From Voacanga thouarsii (lineage: Eukaryota > Streptophyta > Magnoliopsida > Gentianales > Apocynaceae): 64,000 nucleotides of DNA. The stretch covers positions 2,480,001 to 2,544,000 of the forward strand of contig JANUWF010003368.1 in NCBI GenBank assembly GCA_026120185.1, written 5' to 3'. This document shows positions 1-12,718 of this stretch, one piece after another; positions within the stretch are counted from its first letter, which is position 1; every line of letters begins with the position of its first letter. A program made the translations under genes and the position numbers. The notes beneath the pieces are model-generated. The model was not told the origin of the DNA and made no database searches. It saw only the letters and a program-made list of their open reading frames with translations.

Positions 1-127
1 CATCAAACACAATTCCTCTGATTATTCAATTTAAGCGATCTAAAAGTAACTATTTCTAGATTTTGTCTCAGAAAAAAAATTTAAATTACTATTTTCTGCT
101 ATGTTTTTATTTTTTCACAATCCTTCA
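1..127 (+). repeat. 3' end of the 5' LTR of copia A
   Basis: This stretch aligns with the end of the LTR at 8408-8532. It ends in TCCTTCA at 127, two bases before the primer binding site. The 3' LTR has TCCTTTA at the same place. Confidence 0.85.
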
Positions 128-129
128 AG

Positions 130-142
130 TGATATCAAAGCT
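130..142 (+). other. Primer binding site of copia A (initiator tRNA-Met type)
   Basis: TGATATCAAAGCT differs from the usual plant copia site TGGTATCAGAGCC at a few positions and sits two bases after the LTR. Known role: the tRNA 3' end anneals here to prime minus-strand DNA. The substitutions fit decay. Confidence 0.8.
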
Positions 143-1599
143 ATGGTTATAATTTGGGAGCATACTTAGGGTTAATAATTGGAAAAATATCCCTCGTAAC
201 TTTTTTATATGGTTGGATGTTGTGTACATCTCGCGTGTGAAGACATAGGCACTTGTATTTATTACTATTCGTTTTTTATAGAATTCATGTATGTCTTGTT
301 TTGAAAGGTATATGTGATTGATTTTTTATTTAAATTCATCTACTGGAATTTTTGTAATAATATTGGTACTTGAGCAACATCGAAACTCCATGGAGAAAAA
401 AAAAAAGAAGGAGAAAATGGTTGATGATTTTGGAGCAAGTAAGGAGCGGTTTGTCTTAGGTGACTCGATCACGGTTCGTGCGGTACGAGCTTCCAAATTT
501 TTCTATTTAATTTTTTCTTGAAATTTTATTTTTTCTTTTGGGGCCCATATCATACAAGATTATTTTTCTTGCAATGGTTTATTTCTGATAATAAATAATT
601 TTGTATGAAAATGGTTAGTGAAAGAAGAACCACCTTAGGATTAAATAAAACCATTTTAATTTTATTATTATGATATTTAATCCATTATTTGGTCACATAA
701 GAATTATAGGTTAGAAATAGCATGTAAAAGGTTTATTTTGGAGTATAGCTACTTTATTTAATTTTGTGATCAAATGCACAAAGGTTTTTGAGATTTTTTT
801 TTCTCTAGATAAAACAATTAAAGAAAAATATTTTTAAAATAGAACTACAAAATTTAAAATAAAATTAATGGTTTATTCTTCCAAACGGTTTTATTCTTGA
901 CATGGAGAATATTTTGAATTCAAGTTTTTTAAATTTAGTTTCTAAAAAATAGTTTTAACTTAAGTAGTGAAATTATCTTAAAGGGTTTTATTCTTGACAT
1001 AGAGAATAGTTAATTTTTTTGGAATTTCACTAAAGTTAATAAAAACTAATTAATTTTAAGAAAATGTTTTTCCCCAAAACCTATTTTTTTCAAAAGATTA
1101 TGTGGGAGAGGGGTTCTAACGGCCCCACGGCTTCCATCACGAGTTTCTGTTAGAGATTATGATTATCCTTGTGACATTTTGAGCATGATCCTTCACAGGA
1201 GAGATTTTCACGAGAATCTAGAACTAATAGGGGAATTATAATTAATGCCTAGGATATGTGTTAGTGTCGGCCTACTTATTATTTGAGACATTAATACTAG
1301 ATTATCTGTAAGTAGTGCGAGTAGTGGCCATCTTATTGATGGAGCTATCTTTGGATTACTACCTATTAAGAAAGTTTAATTTGTAATGATTATATACTTA
1401 ACTTAAAAAATTGTTAACCTTTCTATGAAGCTCTGTTAATGTTTCTGAAAGCAAAAAATTTCATATTTTTTGATAATAGTTTTAATAGGTTAACCATATC
1501 ATGGAAATATTATGATGGTTTAAATATGCATTTCTTATATGTTTTTCAAAAAAAAAAAAAATATTTTTCTGAATGAAGTTTTTTTTCCAATAAACAGAA
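143..1599 (+). other. Untranslated leader of copia A
   Basis: About 1.46 kb of AT-rich DNA between the primer site and gag, with no coding feature. It corresponds to the roughly 1.8 kb leaders of copia B and C. The stretch 1100-1330 matches the block upstream of gag in B (about 23760-24040). Confidence 0.6.
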
Positions 1600-2983
1600 A
1601 TGTCTGATTTCTGCCCTTTGTCCATTATTCTCAAGGAGAATAAGTTAACTAGATCTAATTACATGGACTAAAAAAGGAATTTAAATATAGTACTCACTGC
1701 AGAAAAGAACAAGTATGTTTTAACTGACCCCTATCTCGAAATTGAGGAAGACTCTATGGACCAAGATCGTGAGTTTGAGAAGGCATGGAGGAAAGTTGAT
1801 GACATGGCTAGATACTTTATGTTAGCTTCCATATCTAATATTTTTTAGTCTAAGAATGAGAACATGCCTACTGTGTATAATATTAATGTATTGTTGCACA
1901 CCATGTTTGCTGTCAAGAGTCGGCCCGCAAGGCAGGAAACTCTTAAGGCAATAATGAATACTAGGATGGCTGAGGGAGTATCGGTTCGTGAATATATTCT
2001 CAAGATAATTGCTCATTTCAAGGAGGCCGAGGTTCCAGGGGTAACAATCGATCCTAAGAGCCAAATTGACACGGTTCTTGAGACTTTGCCAAATTTATAT
2101 TCTCATTTCAAGTTAAATTATAATATGAATAAGTTGAGTATGTCTTTGACCGAGTTAATGAAAGAACTCCAGGCTACTGAGAAAATCATGAAGCCAGCAT
2201 CGAAGATTTTGGTTACTCGTTTTGGTTCATCTTCTAGAATTAGAGCCTAATATAAGAAGTTCAAGAAGAAGAAGGCTTAGAACAATACAGAGACCCAGCC
2301 TAAAGGGTCTAAGCTCGGTCCATCCAAACCCGATGTCAAGCCCAAGGGTAAGTGTTTCAAGTGTGGCAAGAAGGGGTACTTCAAGAAAGATTGTCTGGAC
2401 TTCTTGGCTAAATCCTTTTCAGGTACTATTCTTTACTTAGAGTCTATACTAATAGTTAGATAATCATCCACTTGGATTGTTAATTCTGGAGCCACTGACC
2501 ATATCTGTAACTCTTTGTAGGGGTTCAGTAAGATAAGGTGACTCAATAGAGGAGAGCATGGACTAGGAGTGGATAAGGGAGCACAAGGGTGGGCCGAAGC
2601 AGTAAGAGACTTGGAACTTTTATTTGGTTATAATATGATTTTATTTTTAAAAGATATTTTATACATTTCTAGTTTTAAACAGAATTTGATTTCATTTTCA
2701 AAGATTGATTAATTAAGGATGTTCTATTTCTTTTCATTCTTGTATTTCAATTAGTAGAGATGGACAGATTATTTATTCTGGAAATATGTATGGTAAGCTT
2801 TTCTATGTTTATCCTGTTACTCGTTAAATAAATAATACTCAGACAAAACCTAATAATAAGAAGAGAAAGACCACGTAAAACAACTCATATTTATGGCACT
2901 TAAGATTGGGGCATATAAATCCTAATCGGATTCAGAAGTTAATCTAAAATAGGTTATTGGGCTCATTAAAATTGGAGGAATGG
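1600..2983 (+). pseudogene. Copia A gag, protease and pre-integrase remnant
   Basis: Frame from ATG 1600, similar to the gag starts of B (23615) and C (36980). It is broken by several stops, e.g. where B has a Trp/stop after the 'NYMD' motif. The longest open part is 1864-2250 (copia gag, UBN2-like). The zinc knuckle at 2353-2394 reads CX2CX4YX4C: the expected His is Tyr (2377-2379). The protease motif is at 2470-2510, where the catalytic D-S-G reads N-S-G (Asn codon 2482-2484). The GAG-pre-integrase motif 'LWHLRLGH' is near 2893. The frame stops where solo LTR F1 is inserted. Non-functional. Confidence 0.85.
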
Positions 2984-4471
2984 TGATAGGGGCTAAAATT
3001 ATCGCTATTTTCCTAGTTATTTGACGTTAATTTAAGATACTTTTATTATAATAACTAGGCATATTCCTTCCTATTTGATATATTACTTGTAAAAAGTGTT
3101 TTTGACAAATTTGTGTAGATGTAAGTGGATTTCGAGCAAAGAGTGAAAGATTTTAGATTAGACCCGACGCCAGGTCTAAATAAGTCACCAGGCGCTAGGT
3201 TTGTTATGGAAAAGCAGCAAATTTGAGGAGAAACAGATTGGACCCGGCGCCATGTGGGTCAAATGGACCCAGCGCAGGTCAATTCTAATCATTGTCAGTG
3301 AATTTTCCTTTTCTAAGCAGATTTTGGTAATTTCAATTTGATTCTTTTGGGAACTCTTTCAACCACAGAAAATGACTCTTGTACACACTTTTTGGCAATT
3401 AGAACTCCTATAAATACAAGAGAATAATATCTCTAAATCAGTTTTTCACCTTTGTGATTTGCAAATCCATAGGAAACTCCTAAAGAAACACCAAGATTTA
3501 GGAGAATCAAAGGAGAATTCTTGGAGAAGAAGATGAGGTTGTTCAAGAAGATTTTAAGAAAGGAGAAGAATGCTTACTTGTCTATGAGTAGTTTCTTTTT
3601 CTCTTCTTGTAATTTATTGATAATTTGAGTTTTAACTATTTTAATTGTATTTAGAGGATGTTTTTAGATTCATGACTTTATATTGATTTTAGTTCTTTGA
3701 TCAATTGATTATTGTCTTTAGTATTTGATTACTTATTATCACTTGTTATTGATGTGAGTTCTTCTAATTAACTTGGGAAACGATGTTAGAAGTTTATTAC
3801 ATTGATTTCATATTTGTTAAATCTTAATGGACTTGAGAAATGAAATTAAGATTAATGAACCTAAGTGATCAAAGATTAATTGAATTCACCTTGAGCAAAA
3901 GGTCATTGGCTAATTTCAAGTTTACGAGGTATGAGTTTAATGCATCTTTTGACTATTTTAGTACGATTGAGAAATTTGCTAAATTAATCAAGAGATAGTG
4001 ATTCCATGAATTAGGAAAGAAGTAGAGTCTACATAAGTAAGTTCATGACTTTAGAAACGATTGGATCTTACTTAAGTTCCTTCATGGTGCCAAGATGATA
4101 ATTAATTATGATAAGTGCTAATCAATTATTTTTATGTCGTTGAGGATTTCTATCTATTTATACGTCTTTTTTTCTCCTTATTCTTACTCCTTAACAACCC
4201 TCGTGACTTCTCTTGTGTGAACTTGGTCTATTCTCTAATATATTAGGTTAGTATTTTATTTATCTCTTCTTATTTTATTGGCTAAACAATAAAGATTTGG
4301 GTAAAGTAAGGTGGGAGCCTAAATTCTCGTGGATTCGATACTTTCTATTTCCTATACTATATAATGTGTATACGTGCCCGTATATGTGGTTTTAGTGGTT
4401 AGCATTTTATTAAAGCTTGATTGATTATGTAATTTATTGGTAATATTTTTTACACTAAAAAACATGCATCA
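2984..4471 (+). mobile_element. Solo LTR F1, Tat/Athila-like gypsy family
   Basis: Starts TGATAGGGGCTAAAA and ends ACATGCATCA, the same termini as the LTRs of element F (12719-14236 and 30152 onward). Flanked by AATGG (2979-2983) and AATTG (4472-4476), one mismatch, as expected of an old 5 bp target duplication. It cuts the pre-integrase/integrase frame of copia A, which resumes directly after it. No internal region remains, so it is most likely a solo LTR made by LTR-LTR recombination. It contains several GGCGCC-centred palindromes at 3160-3290. Confidence 0.9.
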
Positions 4472-5035
4472 AATTGCCTCATTTTGAATATTGTCTTATA
4501 GGTAAAATGACCAAAAGGTCCTTTACTCAAAAGGCAGAAAGTGCCAAGGAAATATTAGAGTTAGTTCATACTGATGTTTGCGATTCTATGTCTATACCTG
4601 CTAGAAGAGGTTATGAATACTTTATCACATTCACAGATGATCACACACGTTTTGGTTAAGTTTACTTGATGAGGCGCAAGTCTGACTCATTTGATAAATT
4701 CAAGTAGTTTAAGGTTGAGGTGGAGCATCAACTAGGTAAACTAATCAAAAAGCTAAGATCGGATCGTGGTAGAGAATATCTTCTTGTTGAATTCAAGGAC
4801 TACTTGACACATTAAGAAATAGTATCTTAGCTAATTGCACCCAGGACTTCCTAATAGAATAAAGTAGCTGAGAGAAGAAATAGAACATTGATAGAAATGA
4901 TTAGAAGTATAATGAGTCATGCAACTCTTCCTATTACCTTTTGGGGATATGCTTTGGAAATAGCGGTATATATTCTAAACTTGGTGCCTTCCAAGTCAGT
5001 ACCTAGGACACTTTATGAATGTGGTTGGTTGTAAA
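4472..5035 (+). pseudogene. Copia A integrase remnant
   Basis: Reads on from the interrupted pre-integrase region. The open part 4474-4659 holds the zinc-binding region and first catalytic Asp ('LVHTDVC'). Further on are 'LRSDRG' (second Asp, about 4757) and 'VAERRNRTL' (catalytic Glu, about 4866). So the three DDE residues can still be read, but stops lie between them (e.g. about 4657, 4707, 4815). The equivalent parts of B and C are at 18301-19028 and 35085-35640. Non-functional. Confidence 0.85.
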
Positions 5036-6410
5036 AGGTTATACTCAGAAAAAAGGGATCAATTGTAAGGAGATATTTTCTTTTGTGAAGATACCTTTTC
5101 ACTTGTTGCCATGCTTAAGTCTATTCATATTCTCTTGGCCATCACATGTCATTAGAACTACAAGATATGACAAATGGATGTCAAGATAGCCTTTCTAAAT
5201 GATTATCTTAGCGAAGACATCTACAAAACTCAACCTGAAAGCTTTATTACAAAAGGCTAAGAGCATATGGTCTATAAGCTTAAGAAGTTTATTTATGGAC
5301 CTAAGCAAGTATCATGTGCATAGAACATACATTTTGATGAGATGGTAAAGTCTTATGGTATCATACAAAAAGTGGATGAACCATGCATATATATAAAAAC
5401 AGATGGGAACAACATATCTTTTATGGTACTTTATATAGAAACATTCTACTTATTGAAAATGATATAGGGACATTGTTATCTATAAATGTTTGGCTATCAA
5501 GTTAGTTTAGCATGAAAGATATGGGAGAAGTTAGCTACATTCTTGGAATAAAGCTTCTTCAAGATAGGAAACAAAAATGTTAGGCTTATCTCAATCTTCT
5601 TACATTGATAAGATATTGACTAGATTTAGCATGGATTAGTTTAAACGTGCAATCATACCCTTTAGACACGGATTGACTTTGTCTTCTAAACAGTGTCGTA
5701 AGACATAGGAAGAAAAGGAAAAGATGAGAAGAATTCCCTATGTCTTGGCAGTGGAAAGTCTCATGTATGCCATGCTTTATACAAGGCTAGATTTTTGTTT
5801 TACAGTAGACATGGTTAGCAGGTATCAGTCAAACCCAAGGGAAAATATTAGCAAGCTGTAAAGCATATATCTAAATTCCTGAAGGGAATGAGGGATTATA
5901 TTTTTGTTTACAGAATTAATGATTTAATTCTTATTGATTATACTGACTCAGACTTCTAAATGGATAACAATGAAAGGAAATCCACTAATTGATACATTTT
6001 TACTTTGTCTAGGGGGGCTATTTTATAGAAGAGTGTTAAGTAGTCTTATATTATTGATTTTACTATAAAAGCTGAGTATGTGGCAGCTTTAGAAGCTTCA
6101 ATAGAAGCAGTTTGGCTCCAAAAGTTCCTCATAGAAGTTGGAATTGTACCACAAATGGACAACCAATTATCATATATTGCGATAATTTTGGAGTTGTGTC
6201 GCAATGCAAAGAACCAAGGAACCATAGGAAAGATAACATATTAAGAGGAAGTATTATTTGATCCGAGAGTTCATCCAAAAATGGGAGATAGTGGTTGACC
6301 AAATTTCCTCTTCAAATAATTTAGCAGACCCATTTGCCAAGCTTCTAACGGAGAAGATGTTTTGAAGATACTTAGCTGTCATAGGGGTAGGCACATATGG
6401 ACTATTATAG
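5036..6410 (+). pseudogene. Copia A reverse transcriptase and RNase H remnant
   Basis: The frame jumps from the integrase C-terminus to the RT motif 'KGYTQK' near 5037; B and C have about 0.6 kb more between these points. The RT active-site box, YVDD in B, here reads 'YIET' (about 5432), so the catalytic pair is lost. Further recognisable motifs are 'LGLSQSSYIDKIL' (about 5580), 'YTDSDF' (RNase H, about 5940) and 'AEYVAA' (about 6072). Many stops and frameshifts. The stop near 6410 is just before the polypurine tract. Non-functional. Confidence 0.85.
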
Positions 6411-6421
6411 TCCATTTAATG

Positions 6422-6433
6422 CAAGTGGGAGAT
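6422..6433 (+). other. Polypurine tract of copia A
   Basis: CAAGTGGGAGAT lies immediately before the LTR start TGTTAAAATG. The same purine block precedes the LTR of B (on the minus strand at 16499-16511). Known role: primer for plus-strand DNA. Confidence 0.8.
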
Positions 6434-8532
6434 TGTTAAAATGCAGGCCCAAAATGGACAATGTATTTTTGTATTTTAGAAATTAATAAAATACTTCTTT
6501 CATTAATGTTTTTTTGTTTACTTATGTGTACATTAAGGTCTAAGTGTGTTCATTAGCAATCAACGTGATTGGGTTGTGCTTTCATAGTGAGGTATTGATT
6601 ATAAGTTATTAACACATAAGGGAAAAATTGTTCTTGATCGATTGAAAAAGTTGGACACTTTATTAAGGTTTAGATTATTATACTATAGATTCTAAATGGG
6701 GAATGGTTTACCTTAGTAGTCCACTCACACCAATAGTGTGAGCATATTTAGAATAGGTAGAATTGGACCATAGGATAATAATTTTTATAAAAGTACCATA
6801 ATAAATAAAGATTGGTTTATCGCCGCTACTACCTGGATGAGTATCTTTAGACTTGAATATAAGTTGGTGGTTTGGTGAAGTTGGACTTGTACACTTTGAT
6901 GTATAATGGGTAAGGTCCTAACGCAAGGCTAATAATTTTGTACGTTGAGTGTATAACTCTAGTTAATTAAGATGAATTTATATATTAGAATTTCTATGCT
7001 TCACTTACTGAAGATATCAACCCTTTGTGATTGTCCAAGATAATCTAAATAACCAGAGCCCTGAGAAACTTGACTTAGTATGTATGCTTTTAGATAGCTT
7101 CCGGAAAATAAGTTGGTACATACTGGAAGTCATGGATTATTGGACTAGTTATTAAAGGATGATAGATGTCATTGAGGAAGGTGTTAGTATATTTTTCCTA
7201 TCTCAATGACGTGTATTATGTAGAAGGGTATTTTCGTCATTACACTTGTAAGTCGAGGATATCGCGCTTGCAATTTATTCTTGGGACCAATATTTTCATA
7301 TGGTAATAAAGGAAATATTTAAAATAATAAAATACGATAATTTGTTAGTAAGGGTATTTTGGTCATTTTAGTAATCAAGAATAATATGTCTTTTGGTCCT
7401 CAAAGTAGTTTAAGTAACCTTAGTAGATTTTATTTATTATATGGGCTTGTTGGTGAAATTAATATTAGAAGAAATTATTTTAGGAGTCCAATAATTAGTT
7501 ATTTGGGCTAGAATAATTTATTGGGCTAATTTAATTTAATTAGTTTATTGATTAATTATCTTAGGTAATTTTATATTAGGTCTAAATGGATTAATTAATT
7601 AATAAGAGAGTTATTTTATTAGTCTTGGATTAATTTAATTAAATTAGTCTAATAATTAATTATCTTGAGTAAGTTTATATTGGGTCCAAGTGAATTAATT
7701 AATTAATAAGAGAGTTATTTAATTAGTCTTAAGCTAATTAGAAAAACCTTAGCCCAATAAAATTGTAAGTGATGACTTTTGTTATTTTGGATACAAAGAC
7801 TAGCTGTCACAAGTAAACGAAAAAAAAAAAAAAAGGAAGTAAAAGAGAAAAAGTGGTGGTGGCTTCGGAAATAAAAAAAGCTGTTTTTTTTCCCTTTCCA
7901 AAACCGAATTGCAATTTAGGCAATTGTGGTTTTCGGTTTTGCAATATATACACGAAATTAAAACTTCCATATTTTGATTCCTATTTGATAGCTATTTTGT
8001 TGACTTTCTAAAGAAAAGCTTTGTATTTGTTTGGTGATATTTTGGTGATCACGATTTCGGTCAACAAAAAAATAAAATAAAATAAAATAAAAAAGAAAGA
8101 AAGACAGAAAGAAAAAGAAAACGAAAAGTCTTTTTTTTTTTTTTTGTAGCCACCGGTTCTGGGTTTTATTCTTCTTTAGTTTTTTTCCTTTGAAAAAAAA
8201 AAATAATAGCTCTCTCAATATTCTTCTAAGAAAATAATTCTTTCATCTATTATTTTACTTTCACCGGTAGATAGTCTATAAGAGGTTCTATAATACTTTC
8301 GAAGATTAAAAGTTTGAAACTTTTGCTGTGCATATTTGATGTGAAGAAGTCGAAGTTTGGTCAGAATTCTTGCGGAAGAGATAGTCGTGAGAAATCAAAG
8401 CGTTCCATCAAATCCAATTTCTCTGGTTATTCAATTTAAGTGACCTAAAATTAAGTATTTCTAAATTTTGAGTTGGGAAAAAAGTTTAAATTGCTACTTT
8501 TCGCTACATTTTTATTTTCCTGCGATCCTTTA
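6434..8532 (+). repeat. 3' LTR of copia A (about 2.1 kb)
   Basis: Starts TGTT after the polypurine tract and ends at TCCTTTA. The first ~750 bp resemble the U3 of B and C LTRs (block around 6700-7200). The distal part differs from both. It contains a 103 bp tandem duplication (7551-7756) and A/T-rich purine tracts at 7820-8200. Short reading frames here are chance. Confidence 0.85.
7551..7756 (+). repeat. Tandem duplication (about 103 bp unit) within the copia A LTR
   Basis: The block beginning ATTAATTATCTTAGG at 7551 recurs as ATTAATTATCTTGAG at 7654. Both copies share the run AATTAATTAATAAGAGAG. Confidence 0.75.
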
Positions 8533-9125
8533 GAAAACTACTTAATGCTACACTAATATTATCTAACTATAATTCTATTTAGATAATACTAATATATGGA
8601 GTAATTGATATATAGAGTTTGGTATATTTATCAAATGTGAAGGGTTGTTGGTGGATGATGGATGATATTGGTTTGAGTTGATGTGTGGCTTTAGTGCCTA
8701 GTAGATGTCTAATTTTAGCCAAGACTATGCCGAGTTTTAAATTAGATATACTTGAACAAAAAACTTAGATGTCCAATTTTAAGGGGGGGGGGGGCTATAT
8801 CTTATGCTATTGCTTCCCCTATTTTTATCCTTGTGCTATTCTGAAATTGTGTAAAATTATCCGTCAACTTTTATTTCACTTTATTCTTTTATCCTTATTT
8901 CACTTCTAGCAATGTCTTCTAATGGAAAGCCATTGAGGGATGGGGGATAGGGGTGTCCGTAGTCTCATACTCCCTCCCTAAATAAGCTATTTCGACTTTT
9001 AGTGCCTCAACCTTTATATGGCTCAACTAGACAAGATAGGGTGGCATCCCCAACATGGTCATCATCTGTTACTTCTTCACATGCCATTGGGTTGCAGGTC
9101 TCGAACCCCCGGTCATGGATTGTTC
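8533..9125. other. Unassigned flank between copia A and solo LTR E1
   Basis: No gene recognised. It contains a run of 12 G at 8783-8794. Near the end (9096-9115) is a GGTCTCGAACCCC stretch resembling a pol III B box; a SINE origin is possible but unsupported. Ends in TGTTC (9121-9125), the left target duplication of E1. Confidence 0.4.
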
Positions 9126-9214
9126 TGTTTGGTATCTCATGCGTATCATATACGGCGCAACGGAAATTTAAAAATAAGATACCATCCCAGGATCCTCATA
9201 TGTGTGGAAAACAA

Positions 9215-9257
<43 letters not shown>

Positions 9258-11069
9258 CAAAGAAACAAAGATAACATCTTTTACCTTTGTTTGTTTGTGT
9301 GGAAAACAAAATTTTCCTTCTTCAAGTATGATAATTGTGGCGCGATCCAGCAATCCTCTTGAAGAATCACCATGAGAGTTGTATGTCCAACCACTATAAT
9401 CATAGTGTGTGATTATCTCTAACAGAAATCCACACAGAGGATCTCACTCAAGCACCAAGATTTTTTGTGTTAGTAGAAAACAACAATGGTGGCTGGGGTT
9501 TTTCTTCCTTGTTCTACTTCATAAGTAAAACCAGAGAAAACAAGAAGAAGAAGAGTCTTGGATTCGCTATTGGAAGAAGTCACACGAGAGAGAGAGAGAT
9601 GTTCACTAGAGAACATGAAGATCATATCCCTGTTATACTCTTGAAAGGATGGCCCAATACACATTATTTCATGTGTGTTGATAAAAAGGAGTATTGACAC
9701 CCATTCCTTCATGTGTGCCCTTTTGTTTATTTTTGTATGACTTCTTATTCAACAATAAAACCACTTTGATTATATCTCATATAACCAAAAGCCTCTACAA
9801 AAATCACATCTGAGAATTCCAAACAATTTTCCAATTGCAATTGGAACCCATCAAGTTTTCAAAATTATAAATTGGCCCATCAATTATAACTAATTATAAT
9901 TTGGCCACATCAACCTCTCTTTTTTGTAATAAACCCCACTATGTTATCAAATAACATCTTGAGTATATATTCCTCTTTTGTGTGTGACATATTAGGTTTC
10001 CTGGTCAATTGGTAGCGAACATGAATTAATCCAAACGTCTTTGAGATTAATAATCCTTAATTAATTAGAATTAATCCTATTAATTCTATTCAGGATTGGT
10101 TTATTAATTCATCAATTAATAAACCCGTATTCCCAGATCATGAGCGGTATCTAGCAACACATCATGACCACCCAAGAGTCTAAGAAGTCAAGTGGCTTGA
10201 CATAAACCTTTCAATAACAAACTTCAGTGCAATTAACTCCTTTCACCATACAATATCTCATTCAGTTTGGAGTACGGAATTAGTACCAACTCCCTCCAGA
10301 AATGATTCTGATCCGAATATAATAGTACTTGTAATAGGAACCCACTACTCTATATGTGTATCAATTGGAACTATTTCTAATACACAATTGCCTTGGCCAA
10401 GGACTTTCGAGTAGTAATTCCTACAAGTGAACGTGAGATATTCGCCCCTAGTATTAGGAGTGGTGAATCATTTATTGACCCTCTCAACTACTTTTGTTTA
10501 CCTCACAATGTATCCAATATTCATCCCATAGGCAGCCCTCACTTGAGCTCCGAAGATTGGAATCAAAGTACAAAACTCAGCAAACAAAGTATCTTGGAGA
10601 TCTCGAGTCTAAGGATATTTGCACGTTTGGTATATTGAGATTATATCGCTGGCACTAAATAGTTATCCATGTGATTATCTCAAAGCTAGGTCATCTAATG
10701 AACTTGTTCCATTAACAAGTATCCATGTGTTAACTTTGAGTATCTCAATACGCACAGTTATGAAAATCACCGCCTGATCAAGATCAGGAAGTCTTAACAC
10801 ATGCTAGTCTTAATGCATTAATGATGTCCTGTCTCATTAATACTATGGCTAGGGACTATTTAAGTACAAAACTATACAGTGTAGTAGGAATCTCATATCA
10901 TGATCTCTACCATGATTTCCTTAACACAGTGTCGTACTAGAGACTTTATCCAACAGTTATATTACTCAAAAGTAATCAAAAGAAACTGTAAGATAAATAA
11001 TGCCTTTTATGAAATAAAATGTGTCATATATAACATACAAGTGATTGCCTCTAGGGCACAACACTAACA
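9126..11069 (-). mobile_element. Solo LTR E1 (copia-type), minus orientation
   Basis: Bounded by TGTTTGGTATCTC and CACAACACTAACA and flanked by an exact 5 bp repeat TGTTC (9121-9125, 11070-11074). On the element strand it begins TGTTAGTGTTGTGCC. The whole 1944 bp aligns in reverse with the split LTR E2 (12374-12718, 49464-50194, 54381-55092). No primer site or coding region adjoins it, so it is a solo LTR. Reading frames inside it have no homology and are chance. Confidence 0.9.
9218..9256. repeat. (AT)n microsatellite in E1
   Basis: About 39 bp of uninterrupted AT dinucleotide, absent from the equivalent place in E2 (near 54980-55010), so it expanded in this copy. Confidence 0.95.
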
Positions 11070-11074
11070 TGTTC

Positions 11075-12373
11075 CACGAGAAAATAGGTAAGCAACAGAA
11101 TCAAGTTTATTTAATGGTAGGCATTATTATAACTGATTTAGTGATTAATATATTTATGTTTCATATTATTTTTCCAAAAAAAGATTCACTAGCTTGAACA
11201 AATGTGCCCAAGAAATAAAAAATGTAATGAAGTAGTACTTTAACAGCCCATATACGATATACATGCACATATGGAGAAACGTGCGAGACTAATAGTTTTA
11301 AGAATTTGGGGTAAGCTATCGTCAAATATTATTTATTTTTTAATTTCTAAGTTATATACAATTCACAAGTTATAATCATGATTTTCAAAAATACTTCCAG
11401 TTGAAGACAGTACCCAGATCTAATCTATTTGGGAGAAGAAGTATCAGACAAGATTTCCAGACATGATGTCCAAGCTGATGAAGAAGGATGGTGGGGCATG
11501 TCCTCATTAGATAAAGGCTCAGCATTGGAATGAGATTTGCCATTATGGGGTTTAGAGAAGTATCAAAAGCTCTTAGCTATCAACAAAAGAATTGATGATA
11601 GGCTACCACCATACTAGAGTGTCTACTCATTTACTGAGCATGAGGAGAGGAGCATTTGGTAGTTTTATTTCCTTTTAACTACTTATTTTTCTTATTTAGT
11701 TTGAAATGAATTTATATAAGATTATGATTATTGTATTTTGTCAAAATGAAAGTAGCAGGTGAAGTAGGGGAGTTCTTTTAGTTACACAACATGCTTGAGA
11801 CATTACATGTTTTTCAGAGTGGACCCAGGCAGGGTTAGTTTGTTAGTGATCACTCTCGCTAAACTTTGGTAGTACATAATTAATTATCTTGAAATTTCTT
11901 TATATTTCATTTATTTGAATTTTATTTTGGCATTTATTACTAAGGGTTCTTGTCTTTTTTTAGGATAATGTGAAAAATCTCAAGAAACACAAGTCCTAAC
12001 ATGAGTCTAGTAGCTCAGTAAACTCGACTACTTCTCTTTACAAGAAGGCCATGTTTGTAAAGGCAACAGGTAGGTTCAACAGGGGTTAAGTTTATAGGTT
12101 AGGATCAGAAGCGCCACGTGTTTGGTCTCAATTGCATTAGAGCAAATTGGAGACATCTTTTGGCCCTTTTACATCTGTTAATATTGAACATATGATAGAT
12201 TAAAGGGTATAGCAGGCCGAGGATAGGCTTCGTACGTAGGCATTATGGCAGGTGCATGGACTTGTATCGACACATGATTAGGCAGTGAGATTCCACACTT
12301 ACTGGTTGAATGACAGCTATGTCAAAGAAAATGGGCATTCGTGCATTACCTATGCCATCTTAGATGAGATGGA
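11075..12373 (+). pseudogene. Degenerate coding remnant, possibly of a CACTA-type transposon
   Basis: After joining across E2, this DNA is continuous with 55093 onward, which ends in a CACTA terminus at 56242. Weak reading-frame traces occur at 11460-11660 (a WNE-type stretch like plant En/Spm-Ptta proteins), 11970-12080, and 12290-12373 running into 55093-55135 as an acidic Asp/Asn-rich stretch. There are many stops and frame changes. The family assignment is an inference from position and faint similarity; it could be a different pseudogene. Confidence 0.35.
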
Positions 12374-12718
12374 TATTAGGATTATGCTCTAAAAGTAATC
12401 ATTTGTACAATATATTTTGCATATTTATTCAATAAAATGTATTCTTTATCTTTCAATTTATTTGTTTTATATGTGTCTGTATAAAAAACTAATCGATAAA
12501 ATCCTTAGCACAGTGTATAGTGTAAAAGAAATCATGATGTGAGATTTCTACTGCACTATATAGTATTTGTGCTTAAACTATCCCAAGTCATAGTGTTAAT
12601 GAAATAGTACTAATGAGATAAGATATCATTAACGTACGAAGACTAGCACATGTTATACTTCTTAAGTAGATCAAGCGGTGGTTCTCACATCCGTGAATAT
12701 TGTGATACTCAAAGTTAA

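Larger units (their letters stand above)
1..8532 (+). mobile_element. Decayed Ty1/copia element A (5' LTR truncated by the window edge)
   Basis: The order is 5' LTR end, tRNA-Met-type primer site, leader, gag, protease, integrase, RT and RNase H remnants, polypurine tract, then a 2.1 kb 3' LTR. Bases 1-127 match the end of the 3' LTR at about 8408-8532, which fixes both LTR ends. The element is interrupted by solo LTR F1 at 2984-4471. The gag-pol frame is full of stops, and about 0.6 kb is missing between the integrase C-terminus and the RT. Related to copia elements B and C on the other strand but more decayed. The target site duplication cannot be tested because the left end lies outside the window. 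Confidence 0.9.

Noticed and set aside
8990..9125. Possible SINE with a B box (GGTCTCGAACCCC)
   Set aside because: No clear A box at the right distance, no second copy and no tail or target duplication.
9002..9353. Frames with long Tyr-Ile repeats
   Set aside because: Translations of the (AT)n microsatellite in solo LTR E1.
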